This document shows, piece after piece, positions 1 to 11,533 of a DNA stretch of 64,000 nucleotides. Origin of the DNA: Dichotomocladium elegans (Eukaryota > Mucoromycota > Mucoromycetes > Mucorales > Lichtheimiaceae). The position numbers were made by a program, and so were the translations under genes. The notes below the pieces were generated by a model. It was not told the DNA's origin, did not search any database, and was given only the letters and a program-made list of their open reading frames with translations. The DNA lies in assembly GCA_025716815.1 (NCBI GenBank), contig JAIXMN010000003.1, forward strand, positions 310,001 to 374,000. Reading direction: 5' to 3'. Each line of letters starts with the position of its first letter. Position 1 is the stretch's first letter.

Positions 1-616
1 CTTCTTCTTCTTCTTCTTCTCTATCTTTCGCATTTATTTCTTTACTAAATTGCCCCTTGTTCTTGTTTCTAAGAATACTCTGGTACTTTAGCATACGTCC
101 TTTTTTATGTCCATACAGGAAATATTATAACCAAAATTAACTGAGCAAAGAATGCATTCAAATAAAGAGGAAATGGGTTAATTTTCGTGCTTCATAAACA
201 TCGTGTAGATAATGTAACAATTGCTTTGGTATATATTTGTTAGTCAACAGGCATTTAAAGACTTCAACTTTCTGAGCATTATACATAGCTACTGTTATAA
301 GGAGATATTGGAATTGATTATAAGAAATTCTCTCTATCACAAGACATTGCGCTTTGATGCGTTGCTATGGATGTTTTCGAGCACGGTAACAAAAACATTG
401 AAGGAGATAAGCTCAATTTGGATGGGCGGGATACATTTGAACTGGAAATAAAGACTGTTCTCAAATAAGTAATAGCTTTGATTAACAGCGTTTTAAAGAA
501 TAATCAGATTATAGAAATATTTGATAGAGCTACAATTATACAATAGAAAGAAGTGTGTCAAAGGGAAGGTGGTGTGAGGATGATTGTTTGTTTTACAGCG
601 AAAAGCTAAGCTGTTT
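1..616. other. No gene seen; CTT microsatellite at the left edge
   Basis: The first 20 bases are a CTT repeat cut by the window edge. The rest is AT-rich and lies downstream of the sugar transporter, so it probably holds that gene's 3' UTR. Short open frames on both strands show no recognisable domain and no splice-consistent extension. Confidence 0.6.
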
Positions 617-3047
617 CTACAAGTTTGATTTCTCCGATGTTTCAACGGCGATCTTCCCACTGCCTGGCTTGGTTTCCGAGTTGGCAGAGGATGTGTCCGA
701 AATATGAGCTTTTTCCGTATCATGCGGACGGCCATATTGCTCGGTGTTGCCAAAGTAGCGCGCAAGTTCACGTTCGAGGGCAGCGCCCTCGAGCTTCTCC
801 ATGCGTTGAGCCATCTTGACAGGCGAGATTTTCTCCTCGTTTGCCTTGGCAAACATGACATCCAGTTCTTCGAGCGAACGTCCCTTTGTTTCGGGGTAAA
901 AAAAGTAGACCTAACAAAAGGTTTTGAGAACCCCCAATGAGTAATATAATAAGATCAATTGCGGGCTCTTTGTATTGCTGCGCGCGGGGAGGGCGGGTGT
1001 CATCATCGCCACCTCACATTTGGACGGATGAAATATACTCACAATGGGGATGAAAAAGAAGTTGAATATGGTGAAGATGACATAGATACCATAGCCAATG
1101 TTGGCAATAGCAGGAGGGGTAATCATGACAATGACATAATTCGACAGCCAGTTGGAGCATGTCGACAGCGCGTTGGCCTGGACTCGGGTCCGGAGGGGAT
1201 TGATCTCCGCAGGATAGAGCCAGGTCATGCCAAGGAAACCGATGGCAAAGAAAGTGTTGAAAGTGAAGAGAGTGAGCGTGGCGACGTACCCTTCGGCATC
1301 AGCGAGTACGATGTTACCCTCAGCATCGCGCCAGCCCTGCGAGAGACAGCCGGCCAGCATAGCCATGGAGCATGTCATGCCGACCAGGCCGACAAACATA
1401 AGCTTTCGGCGACCGAAGCGCTCAACCATGTACATGGCAACGACTGCAGAAAGCCAGTACTCTGTGCCGTTTACAGCTGCCAAAAGACGAGACATAGCTG
1501 CATCATAGCCAAGCGAGTTCTGAAAGAGACTCGTAGCATAATAACTATACCGGATTGCACGATCGTCTGTCAGTTTAAAGATCGTCGGTACTGTACATGC
1601 ATATACCAATCTACTCACGTAATCACGTTGATACCGCAGTACTGCTGCATAGCCTGAGCAATCACACCAAGCAACATGCGACGGAAGTGCTGAACCTTCC
1701 CATGGACCCAGAACTCACGCCACGAAAATTTCTGAGACTCGAGAGATAAGGTATGCTCCAGAATAGCGACTTCTTCAGCGACAAGTTCGTCGTTGATATC
1801 GACGCCTTTAAGACGGGCAATGACATCACGAGCCTCGTTGACATAGTTCTTCTTAAGCAACCAACGTGGGGAGTCTGGGAGAATGAAGATACCAGAGAGC
1901 ACGACGAGCGCAAACAGCGCTTGAAAGGCGATGGGGAACCGCCAGCGGATGCTGCCAGTTGCGAAGTAGAAACCATAATCGATCCAGTATGATACCATAA
2001 TACCGAATCCAATCAGCATGCCTTCGTTCATGATCAGGTAGCCACGGTCCTTGGGTTTGGCGCATTCACTTTGCCAGGTAGGAATTGTACTTGTCACCAT
2101 ACCATTGCCAACACCAGTAAAAATACGGCTGAAGCAGAGAAGGCCATAGCTATTGGCAGCGGCTTGGATGATTGTACCAGCCTAGAGAAAGAGAGAGAGA
2201 GAGAGAGAAAGGAGGTGTGTTTGGCATCACAATCACATGGATTCCATTTGCAAAGCATAAAATAATGACTTACAATGATGATCAGCGTTCCCCAAAAAGT
2301 AGAAGAGCGTCGGCCAAGTCTATCACCATAAAAGAGAATGAGGATGGCACCCAGGAGACAACCCTTTGTTGATTTGCAAATGAGTCATCTCTCGCTTCTC
2401 TATGCAGTCCAGATGCATGATACTCACTAGCTGATAAATGCTGACCATGTTCTACACAAATATTACTGAATTTAGCTAAAATGCCTGCTTGCTTTTTTTT
2501 TCCTTCAAAGGGACGATATGTCTATGCTTACCGATTGCAGTGAAGGAGAACCGGTACATTGACCATCTTCTTTACAAACATCATCTGACTGAAGATAAGG
2601 CGTGGCTGTAGGGAATTGGCGCTCAAAGTCTTCGAGCTAAGTGATGATAGCAAGGTTAGTATTAAGCTTGGATATTTTTTTTGTATAAAATCGTATTATA
2701 AAACCTTGAAGATGGCGGCATTTGCTTTTTGGCAATGCTGCAAAACTTACAGTAAGTAATGAACTCATGACGCCCTGATCGTAGCCAAACATGCTATAAA
2801 GCTGTAAGTCAAATGTTGGGCAGTTTCTCAACGATGGACGACAAAATCACTCACAGACTATGTACGTGATAATAAGTGCAGGGACGATAAGTGCCAAGTA
2901 TGATGGAGAGATATCACGCTAAGGTACTTACAATCCCGCGCCCGCAACAAAGCCGATCGCTCTGTTAAGGGCCTTGCCATGGAGCTTCTTACCCCTTTGG
3001 ACTTTCAGCTCAGGCAGCTGTCTAAATATGGTTGCTTGAATGCCCAT
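617..3047 (-). CDS. MFS sugar transporter (hexose / STL1-like)
   Basis: Plasma-membrane proton-coupled sugar or polyol transporter of the major facilitator superfamily. Eight exons join in frame on the minus strand: 3047-2932, 2793-2751, 2636-2532, 2451-2428 (only 24 nt), 2363-2274, 2181-1619, 1544-1043 and 910-617, giving 578 residues, normal for fungal sugar porters. Visible family marks, in order, are FGYDQGVMSSLLT in TM1, GDRLGRRSS between TM2 and TM3, PDSPRWLLKK before the central loop, QQYCGINVITYYATSLF in TM7, VERFGRRKLM between TM8 and TM9, and PETKGRSLEELD after the last TM. The C-terminal tail of about 80 residues is hydrophilic. The start was chosen because MGIQ begins a short cytosolic leader before TM1. 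Substrate cannot be read from sequence; glucose, xylose or glycerol (STL1-type) are all possible. Family is sure, substrate is not. Confidence 0.93.
2185..2208. repeat. (GA)n microsatellite in a transporter intron
   Basis: An almost pure GA run lies inside intron 5 of the sugar transporter, between the exons ending at 2274 and beginning at 2181, just upstream of the CTAG acceptor as read on the minus strand (a CT run there). Confidence 0.85.
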
Positions 3048-5116
3048 GAGAGAAAGTTGCGAGTTAAAGCAAAAGTAAAAATCGACGGACGAAGAGACAT
3101 CCCTTTATTTAAGTCGATATTCCTTCCATAATAAGTATGGTGCAGCGGGCCTTTCCAATGTTGAATAGTATGGTGAACCTTGAAGAGTGCTCCCATACGT
3201 GCGTTTCCCTCCTCCCCTCCCGTCGTACGCCAAGCTCCGGCTCTCTTCCCCCAAGCTTCACCACCCATCACCGACTGACGGAGTAGCGTTGATAAGTGTG
3301 CGACAATGGAGCAAACAGGTATGGATTAGTCTCATTTGCTTGTTTCAATTTGACTGACCATGTAAACAGATACAGTACCAGGTTCCCCAATGATTCTCCA
3401 ACACAGACCGCGCATTCGAATGTCTCTATCGTCTTACAGGATGGTGAAGAGTAGTCGATGCACCCATGCTCTCATGAACTTATCTTCCCCATTTGGCTTT
3501 TCCTTTTTATTTTTCTCTTTATTTAGAAAGCAAAGCAGCAGTGTGGTATCGGAGTGATACAAACCATCACTGAATAATTCTGCTTTATGTCGTGTGATTC
3601 ATGACCGGCACGGCCCGACAGCATAGGCAGAGTTAGGGCTGGCGCAGCCGCTACCCGGAGAATATAGAAAATGCCATGTTGTAGGACAAGCGCTCTTCCA
3701 TCTTGCAATAAATGCCATACATCCTATCACACCCCACATATGTTCCAGAATGGAACTGCTAAGCAAAATGCGGGGAAGGTATTTTGGCACAGCGTGTGGG
3801 TTCTCCATTATGCACTCGTGCATAAGCTTTTTCCGATCATTTTAGACACTTTCTTCAGGTCTCCACCGGAGAAGGAAAAGATAAAGTTTAGCACCTTTCA
3901 TCCCCAGATGAAGAAAAGCAGTTTCTCATAAGCAAACCCGATGCACGGTCCCTCTTACAGTAAAAAAAAAAAAAAAAAACCAAAGCAACCCGCCACAGAA
4001 TGTGGCAACCACCCGATGTAAAAAAAAAAAATTACTGCGATTTCGCCTGGGAAAGCGGTTTGATGAGATGTTGCCGTTCTGCGTCGTCGTTGCACGCAAA
4101 ATGACATCAGGCTTTGGGATGCGGGGCTCCTCTATATGGGGTAAGTTGACGTTTCGCCAATTAAAACAAGATTCGAGGCGAAGTTTAGAGTGGGAAAGCA
4201 GCGTGAGCAGGTACGATAAAAAAATTGGCCAGTCGTTTTCCCACGGTCCCTGACTAGCCTCGCTCTGTGAAACTGGCTTTTGGTCATCTTTCCCCACCTG
4301 CAAAAAAAAAAATGATATTTTCTACCTTCTTATGTAATACTCCCCAAAGAACCGCTAGGGTGCGATAAACAGATCGGTCCGCAAGTAGGACGCGAGAAGC
4401 ACGTCGTTTCTCAGAACGACCCGCGCACAGCAACATCATAGGATGTGCAGTGCGTGAAAAGGACACACACAAGTCTATTGAAGCTAGCCTCAAAATCTAC
4501 CTTTTTATCTCGATGCTATCGTACAAAGTCACAGAGAAGTTGGCTCTTTTTATTCCATGTGTGGCGGATGTGATTGTCTCTCATTTCTGACCAATCGATA
4601 GTGCGTTGATTTTCACATGGGTTACTTTGTTCAGGAGTATAAAAAGACCGGGTTCGTCTGCTTTCAAATTTCGGCTAAGCAGGGCCCATTCGTTGTCTTT
4701 TTGCTTATCGGCCTATCACATTGCTCCAGGATGATGTTATCCCATCTTCCGATCTGTGCAAGTGCTTCGGATGGTCATGTGATCGCTGGTGTCATCACTT
4801 TTTCGCCCTTTTTAGTGGCTAGGACGAGCCACCATTGCATTGTGTTGTTCGTATTGGACCGTGTGTCAGGGAGGGAGGAGGAGCATGTCTTTGCGACGGC
4901 GCTTTGGAAGTGAAGTGCGTGTCAGCAAGATGACTGAGGTTGTTTAATTGAAGGTGACACATTGTACGCCAGAAGACACTCATTGGATCATCCCGCACGG
5001 ACACATCATTGTGAGTCTTACTCGCTGTCGTGAATCGGATTTTCCGTGACGGTCCCATCAAAAAAGGGCAAGTTTCCTTATTGGATTGCCAACTCCCTCC
5101 TACCTATCCACAAAGA
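3048..5116. other. Intergenic, divergent promoters of transporter and TRP4
   Basis: Two kilobases without a supportable gene. It separates two divergent genes. It contains A-runs near 3961, 4021 and 4302 and a TATAAAAA-like box at about 4637, too far (about 480 bp) from the chosen TRP4 start to be assigned safely. Open frames of up to 125 codons on both strands are low complexity and look like chance. Confidence 0.55.
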
Positions 5117-6371
5117 ATGAAAGACATTCTGAAGCGATTAATCCACGATCCTGCCAATTTCACTTCGGAAAATGCGGCCCAGGCCATCAATGAGATCATG
5201 GGCGGTAAAGCCACGCCAAGCCAAATATCAGCATTCCTCGTCGCGCTTCGATTTCAGCTTAAGGATTCCGACCCTACCATTGTTGCCGCCTGCGCCCAGG
5301 CCATGCAGAGCCATGCTCGCCTGATTCCTTACGATCACTATAAACATCTTGAGGGCAATGTCATCGATATTGTCGGCACAGGTGGCGATGGTCATGACAC
5401 TTTTAATGTCTCGACGACATCTTCCATTGTTGCGGCTGGAGCTGGTGCTAAAGTAGCCAAGGTAAGATATCTCTATACATTTAACGATATAAGCCCCTCA
5501 TGGACGTCTATATGTACATAATATACAAGCACGGCAACCGCGCAGCGTCCTCCAAATCCGGATCGGCTGATATAATGGAAGCCCATGGATGTCACATTAG
5601 CAAGGTCGAGCCCGAGCAAGTGGCAGACATTCTTGACAAGACAAACTTTTGCTTCCTCTTTGCTCAAACATACCATCCTGCGATGAAGCACGTCGCTGCA
5701 TTACGCAAGGAGATCGGGATCCCCACAGTTTTTAACCTTCTTGGCCCCATGAGCAATCCTGCCAAACCTTCAAGGGTTGTGGTCGGCGTTCACTCACCTC
5801 AGATCGGTGCCTTAATGGCAAACGCGCTTAAATTGACCGGTATCAAGGAGGTGCTCGTGGTATGCGGTGCTGAGAAGCTCGATGAGGCAAGTCATCTCTA
5901 AAGAATATCCATGCCGTCTTTTATCTCCACTCATTGCTATCCCAACATCAACAGATTAGCCCTGCGGGGGAAACACACGTAGGGTGAACCAAAGAAAATC
6001 GTGTAAGCATACTGGCTAAAACAGTAAATCGATGTTTTACATAGTACTGGAGAGTACATGAGGGCGGTGAAGTAGAGACGGGTGTTATCCATCCTACTCG
6101 CGACTTCGGACTCCCGACTCATCCTCTCAGCGAGGTCAAGGGCGGCGATGGTGCACAAAACGCGATCATTCTCAAGAAACTGCTGGATAACGAACTGCCA
6201 GAACACGACCCAATCCTAGACTTTGTCCTCCTCAACGCAGCGGCCCTGTTGGTTGTTTCTGGCATCGCTTCTGATTTCAAGAGTGGCGTTGTCAAAGCCC
6301 GTGAGTCCATCAAGAGCGGAAATGCAAAGAGGGTCCTAGAATCTTTCAGAGCCACAACACAGCGGCTGTAA
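5117..6371 (+). CDS. TRP4: Anthranilate phosphoribosyltransferase
   Basis: Cytosolic enzyme of tryptophan biosynthesis that transfers phosphoribose from PRPP to anthranilate. Exons 5117-5461, 5530-5886, 5955-5978 and 6045-6371 join in frame to 350 residues, close to fungal TRP4/bacterial TrpD. The N-terminal helical domain (about 1-75) is followed by the PRPP glycine-rich loop IVGTGGDGHDTFNVST (about 85-100), KVAKHGNRAASSKSGSAD with the anthranilate-binding residues (split by intron 1), FAQTYHPAMKHVAALRKE and FNLLGPMSNPA, then DEISPAGETH. The start at 5117 gives MKDILKRLIHDP, the usual TrpD beginning; an in-frame ATG at 5030 would add a non-conserved leader. Intron 2 has a GC donor (GAG|GCAAGT), exon 3 is only 24 nt, and intron 3 has a weak GTAGGG donor. 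The stop lies 53 bp from the stop of the convergent next gene. Confidence 0.95.
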
Positions 6372-6424
6372 ATGAACAGATACAGTAGACAGAATATATT
6401 ACTATATACCATTTGTGTCGTTAT

Positions 6425-7760
6425 TTACAGTTTATTTACATGAGTTTGAAGGACGTTGTTGAGAAGGGACAGCGTGTTTTCCCGTGCGGCAATCAGAGTA
6501 TGGGGATTTTCCCGTGCATCTCTGTCCTCAAGATATCCAACCTCATCCTGTAAGGCAACCAGCAAATCCCGCACATCGTTTTCTAACGGGACTGGTGGAT
6601 TGTACGTCACATCCTGGACCAACGCTTCCTGTTGGAGCCGTCGCACTGCTCTGAACAGGGCCTTAATCGTCAAACCATACATGTTCAATAAACCAGACTC
6701 TGTCTGCACCAGAACCACATCCTGGCTGTACGTGTGGTACAAATGGACATTCTATCCGCACAGAGAACGAGTTAGCAGGGTCGTCGATCGATTCAGCAAC
6801 GAAGAGCAGGTTTAACAGCAAACCTCAAGTGGATGCTGCAATTCAAGCAGCTCTTTGATGCTTTTGATTGCATCACGATCTCCCACTGTCGACATGCTTG
6901 CACGATCAGGAAAGAAAACCACAAGTGCTGCCATGCCTTTTTTTTTGTTGCTTAAATCTGAGTTCCTTTGCCTTTTCATCCACGTTCATTCGCCTCGTTT
7001 CGATCAATGTGCTTACATTTTTCGATATCGTGCGGGATCCAGCCCATGTCATCGTTCGTATCCGTGGCCCATTGGATTTTCCGGAAATCGCTAGAGTGCC
7101 ACGCGTCGTCTTCTGTTGTGTAAGAGCATCCCACATTTAGCTGACGCGCGAGTTGCGACACGTCAGTGTGGTCGAGCATATGAAAGGACGCATAGAGCAT
7201 TGCCGTCTGCCCTGGTGCAAGTGTGCCGATCGTGGTCCTCCGTATCGACGCTGGCAGCACTGTGGCTGGGGCAAGGATAGGCGCGATCTGACATGCAGAC
7301 ACATTGGAGGGATTTTCTATTTCAATTTGAATCCAGATCGTGTCATGTTCGACTCCTCGAACCCACGCCAAACTGGATACGACCGTCAGGGCAGCGGGGG
7401 GCTCGCTCTCGTCGTCGCGCCCGGAAGTTGAATCGGTCAACATCACCTGCTGTTGTTGTTGCTGCTGCTGTTGCTGAAGTAGTGGTACAAGTCCTGGCGG
7501 GGGCAATAGACGAGGTCTTTTCCGTTTGGGGACTATCTCGACTGTGAAAGCATCCGCAAGTTCGCGCTGCAGCATCTGTTCCGATTCGGCTACAAGCGCG
7601 CGCTTTGCGTCTGCCTGAAGGGATCGGCTAAAATGAGCAACGGCAACCTGTTAGCGGCCAGGGATATGCTCACATTGATCTTTGCGCGACGCAATTGAGC
7701 ACGCGCTTGCAATAACCGATCGTTGAGGCGCTCCAGTGACTTTTCTAGCGCTTGCTTCAT
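6425..7760 (-). CDS. Unrecognised protein with N-terminal coiled coil and polyQ
   Basis: I do not recognise this family. Three 3' exons are clear and in phase: one ending at 7017 (from about 7630), 6936-6824 and 6751-6425. The first part (ATG at 7760, MKQALEKSLERLND) is a charged amphipathic helix typical of a coiled coil, but its splice to the next exon is uncertain because the obvious GTGAGC donor near 7670 does not keep frame with the best acceptor; a start at 7575 (MLQRELADAF) is the alternative. Then come a basic PKRKRPRLL stretch (possible nuclear signal), a run of ten glutamines from a CTG/TTG repeat, a beta-rich segment (TIWIQIEIENPSN, GTLAPGQTAMLYASF) that looks like an immunoglobulin-like sandwich, and a helical C-terminus. 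It is a real gene by intron structure and codon phase, about 360-400 residues. It is transcribed towards TRP4 and diverges from GDP-mannose pyrophosphorylase. Confidence 0.75.
7443..7476. repeat. CTG/TTG triplet repeat encoding polyglutamine
   Basis: Mixed CTG and TTG triplets on the plus strand read as CAG/CAA on the coding minus strand and give ten consecutive Gln in the unrecognised protein. The mixture of both Gln codons suggests selection on the peptide rather than a young pure slippage tract. Confidence 0.8.
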
Positions 7761-8056
7761 TGAAACAGAATAGAAAAAGGTGGGAAATAAACCTCAACGA
7801 AGGGATCCCAAATCGGAGTTTTTCTTGTTTGAACTTCATTGGCTAAGCGAAAGCCAACACAGCCAAAAAAGGGGGGAAGACAGCAAACCCGAGATAGAGA
7901 GACAGGAACAGAGAGAAAGGAGCCCAGCGATTCTACTCTAACTACTGTCTTTCTTACAATCTACTCTCCTTTCCCTGCTCTTAATTCCCTTCCCCGGCTT
8001 CCCTTTATTCCCCAGTTATTCCCTGATTTCATCCACCCTACACCCCGTATACAGCA

Positions 8057-9543
8057 ATGAAGGCTCTTATTCTCGTTGGTGGTTAGTCACTTATATCCAT
8101 AGTTGTTCCGGGGTACCGTGCTCATCATCATCATCATCATCGTCATCATCATCATCATCACGTAGGCTTTGGCACCCGTCTGCGACCCCTCACACTCACT
8201 TTACCCAAACCTTTGGTTGAATTCGCCAATAAGCCCATGATCCTCCATCAGATTGAAAATCTAGCCAAGGTAGCATCGGTTAAGGAGATGCGCGCTCTCT
8301 CCGATGGTCGACTTAACTCTCCCACGATAGGCTGGTGTTACTGATATTGTGCTCGCTGTTAACTACCGACCTGAAATTATGGTGGCCACACTCAAACAAT
8401 ACGAAGAAGAATTCGGCGTCACCATCACATTCTCCGTTGAGACCGAACCCCTCGGTACTGCCGGTCCTCTTGCATTGGCACGTGAGATCCTTGCCAAGGA
8501 TGATAGTCCATTCTTTGTCCTGAATAGCGATATCATCTGCGATTATCCCTTCGAGAAACTTCGCGATTTTCATCTCGAGCATGGCTGCGAGGGCACCATT
8601 GTGGTAAGGTGTTATGAGATATAAGAAAGGTTAGATACTGGACATCTAAGCCCTTCGAGCATATATATATATATATATAGGTCACCAAGGTCGACGATCC
8701 TTCAAAGTATGGTGTCATTGTCAACCGTCCGGGCAGTAGCAATATCGAACGATTCGTAGAAAAGCCAAAAGAGTTCATCAGCAACAAGATTAACGCCGGT
8801 ATCTACGTTCTCAGCCCAAAGATCTTGGACCGCATTGAGGTATCTTTAGCTTGTCTTCATGGAAATTTGCAGTGCCGACTTTTTACATATCTGCTAATCT
8901 TGGATTTTTTTCTGACGCTAGTTAAAACCTACCTCAATTGAAAAGGAAGTTTTCCCATTCGTTGCCCGGGACCAACAACTGCACACATTCGACCTCGAGG
9001 GCTTTTGGATGGATGTTGGCCAACCCAAGGACTTCTTGACAGGTACATGTCTTTATCTTAGTCATCTGACGAAGAAAAGACCCCAGGACCTTGCCAATCC
9101 TGCTCTGGACTATGTCCACAAGGGCAATGTCTTGGTTCATCCAACGGCTAAGATCGGCAAGGACTGCCGCATCGGCCCGAATGTTGTGATTGGTCCAAAT
9201 GTCGAGATTGGGAATGGTGTCCGCCTGGAGCGCTGCGTTGTCCTTCAGAGCGCAAAAATCAAGGATTATGCTTGGGTCAATTCTAGCATCATCGGCTGGC
9301 ATTCATCCGTAGGTCGCTGGGTAAGTACAAGCTCTTTTTTTGCGAAACAAGCTTCTATGTAAGCATGAAAGAGAGGAGGGAAATGACCTGATCCTTTATT
9401 TTTTTTATCAGTCGCGACTAGAAGGATGTTCTGTGCTCGGTGATGATGTGACGATTAATGATGAGATCTATGTAAATGGCGGTTCTATCCTCCCCCACAA
9501 GGCGATCTCGTCCAATATTACAGAACCCCAAATTATTATGTAA
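8057..9543 (+). CDS. Mannose-1-phosphate guanylyltransferase (GDP-mannose pyrophosphorylase)
   Basis: Makes GDP-mannose from mannose-1-phosphate and GTP, the donor for cell-wall mannans, N- and O-glycans and GPI anchors; cytosolic. Exons 8057-8081, 8166-8269, 8331-8603, 8681-8839, 8922-9320 and 9412-9543 give 363 residues, the length of yeast PSA1/MPG1. The nucleotidyltransferase signature [17 protein letters not shown] (about 8-24, split by intron 1), FVEKPKEF, and [12 protein letters not shown] are all present. The C-terminal left-handed beta helix shows hexapeptide repeats ([20 protein letters not shown], then [14 protein letters not shown]) and the protein ends in IM as expected. The ATG is preceded by a pyrimidine-rich leader. 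It shares a 296-bp divergent promoter region with the unrecognised protein, and its stop is only 26 bp from the stop of the convergent Aurora kinase. Confidence 0.97.
8122..8161. repeat. (CAT)n microsatellite in intron 1 of GDP-mannose pyrophosphorylase
   Basis: About a dozen CAT triplets, interrupted by one CGT, fill the 3' half of intron 1 and end immediately at the CACGTAG acceptor. Confidence 0.9.
8661..8680. repeat. (AT)n microsatellite forming an intron acceptor
   Basis: Nine or ten AT dinucleotides end in ATAG, which is the acceptor of intron 3 of GDP-mannose pyrophosphorylase. The tract therefore replaces the usual polypyrimidine tract. Confidence 0.9.
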
Positions 9544-9569
9544 ATAGAGATGTTCAATGAAAGCAACTA

Positions 9570-11092
9570 TTAAGTCTTGGTATATTTTCGCACCCATGGA
9601 TGCCTTTCGAGGTCAGATAATCGCGGCCGCTTGAAAGGATTATGTTGCAGTATCTATGCAGAGCGTTCAGAATATGGGGTTCGACTCTTTCGAATCATGT
9701 GCTGTGATTGTTACCGATGAAATAAAATCTTGTGCTTCAGAACTGACATGTTCCGGGAAGGTGTACTGTACCTCCGAGATTCTTTGATAGGTTTTCGCGT
9801 AATCATCAAGATCTTCAAATGGCGGTTGGCCCACCAACAGCTCGTAACACATGACGCCTAATGCCCATATATCCACCTTCTCGTCGTGTGTTTTGTTCTG
9901 AATCATCTCTGGAGGCAAATAGTCTAGTGTGCCACAGAAAGTTTTCCGTCTCCATTTTTCCGATCAGTGTCGTGTTTTTTTGGGTACTCTCCCTTCATAT
10001 AGATAACAACTTACCGTGGTCTCAAGTCATGCACTGCCCATCCAAAATCAGCTAATTTAAGATGGCCGTCGGCATCAAGAAGGACTTGTCGAACAGGTGT
10101 GAATACACGCGCTAGATTATGTATTCTATAAAACACTTACCGTTCTCAGGTTTGATGTCTCGATGGATTACCCGCAGCTTGTGAAGGTATTGAAGTGCAC
10201 TGATCAACTCTAGTACGTACTAGGTCGACGATGAGCATGTTGTCTCCAAACGACTATCCACAATGATTACCTCAGCGGTCTGTTTCTCCGACAGGCGTGT
10301 TTGTTCCTGCAGCATTTTGTATAGTTCTCCATTTGGCGCATATTCTAATACGATATAGACGCGATCCTCATTGTGAAAGTACCCGTAGAGCCGAAGGATA
10401 CGAGGATGTCTGGTTCACAATCAATTATTCTGCTCTCTATCTATCTCGCGCGCGCGCGCGCGCGGGGGCATGTAACTGAAAAAAGTAACATTACCTTAGA
10501 TGTCCCTGGATCTCGATCTCTCGCTTTAAGAATGGCACAATATGCGCCTTTTCCAATTCGTGCTTCTCCATAATCTTAAGCGCCACAGGCTGTCCGCTTT
10601 GCTTCTCCCGTGCATGATATACAGCGCCAAACCGACCAGTGCCGAGATATCTGCCGACCTCAAAATCATCGATAGTCCACGAACGGTCGCTGTACGTACA
10701 GATATTACCCTATAGCGTTGAGTAAAGCGATGATATAGGTGACTACAAAAACGGGTCGTCAGCCGATGTTTTTACCGATCGATCTCTAATTCTTGCCCGC
10801 CATGTCGCCGAGGTGCAATGGGAGTGATTTCCGCACTAACGCCGTAGTATCTTCGGACTGATGGTGAGTCCATATAGTGCCGAGGATCAACGTCGTCAGG
10901 CTCAAGTTGAGCGAGTTGATGAAAATATTGAGCACGTCGCTGCTTCGAGAGACTAATCTCATTCTCGACAACATGATCTAGCCGAGAAGATATCAATGTG
11001 CGACGAGGGGTATAGTCCACGTAGGCTGACAGCGGTGCGGAAAACGTATCTTCATCGTGGAATCCATTTGACATTGAAGATACGGGATGCAT
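9570..11092 (-). CDS. Aurora protein kinase (Ipl1/Ark1 type)
   Basis: Mitotic Ser/Thr kinase, catalytic subunit of the chromosomal passenger complex acting at kinetochores and spindle. Exons 11092-10776, 10689-10495, 10409-10271, 10219-10141, 10084-10015, 9949-9715 and 9653-9570 sum to 372 residues. After a roughly 110-residue N-terminal extension the kinase domain has the glycine loop [20 protein letters not shown] (catalytic Lys), the HRD motif in [11 protein letters not shown], and the Aurora-specific [10 protein letters not shown] instead of the common DFG-W/S patterns. The activation loop [17 protein letters not shown] carries the conserved activating Thr. Family-typical [19 protein letters not shown] and a C-terminal HPWV follow. 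The last 27 residues come from a separate 84-nt exon that is easily missed. No second Aurora is visible in the window. Confidence 0.96.
10447..10464. repeat. (CG)n run in an Aurora kinase intron
   Basis: About nine CG dinucleotides lie inside the intron between the exons 10689-10495 and 10409-10271. A pure alternating CG tract is unusual in such AT-rich DNA. Confidence 0.85.
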
Positions 11093-11533
11093 ATGCTTAT
11101 GTGGTTGATAAGAAGGGGGGAAAGAAATGTGTGTGCGTGTGTGTGTTTTAAGCACGAAAATTAAGGGAGGAGCGGCCGGGAAAGAATCGGCATGAGTACG
11201 TGTCCGTATAGATGCACGCGTGTACGACCTCCAAACACCCGACCGCGCCAGCACGTACTACTGGACGGGCGAGTATTCCACCCACTCCTCCCTACATGGG
11301 GTCTTGGATTAAGACAATAAGGCGAACGAAATATAGGACCAAAAAGAAGGGAGGGCACTTAAGAAATGACAGAACTCTTACAACCTCAGGCTGGATCGTT
11401 TTATACGGGCTATCCATTGAACAGCTGGTTATGTAAAGAGCAAAACCTCTCTCCCTCCTTTTTTCGGTCGGTCTAATTTATGGCGCTGTCAAAATAATTC
11501 ATTTTCCTTCCTCTCTTCAATTCACATAACACC

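Noticed and set aside
4002..4303. Overlapping open frames on both strands between the transporter and TRP4
   Set aside because: Rich in Lys or Phe from A/T runs, without conserved features.
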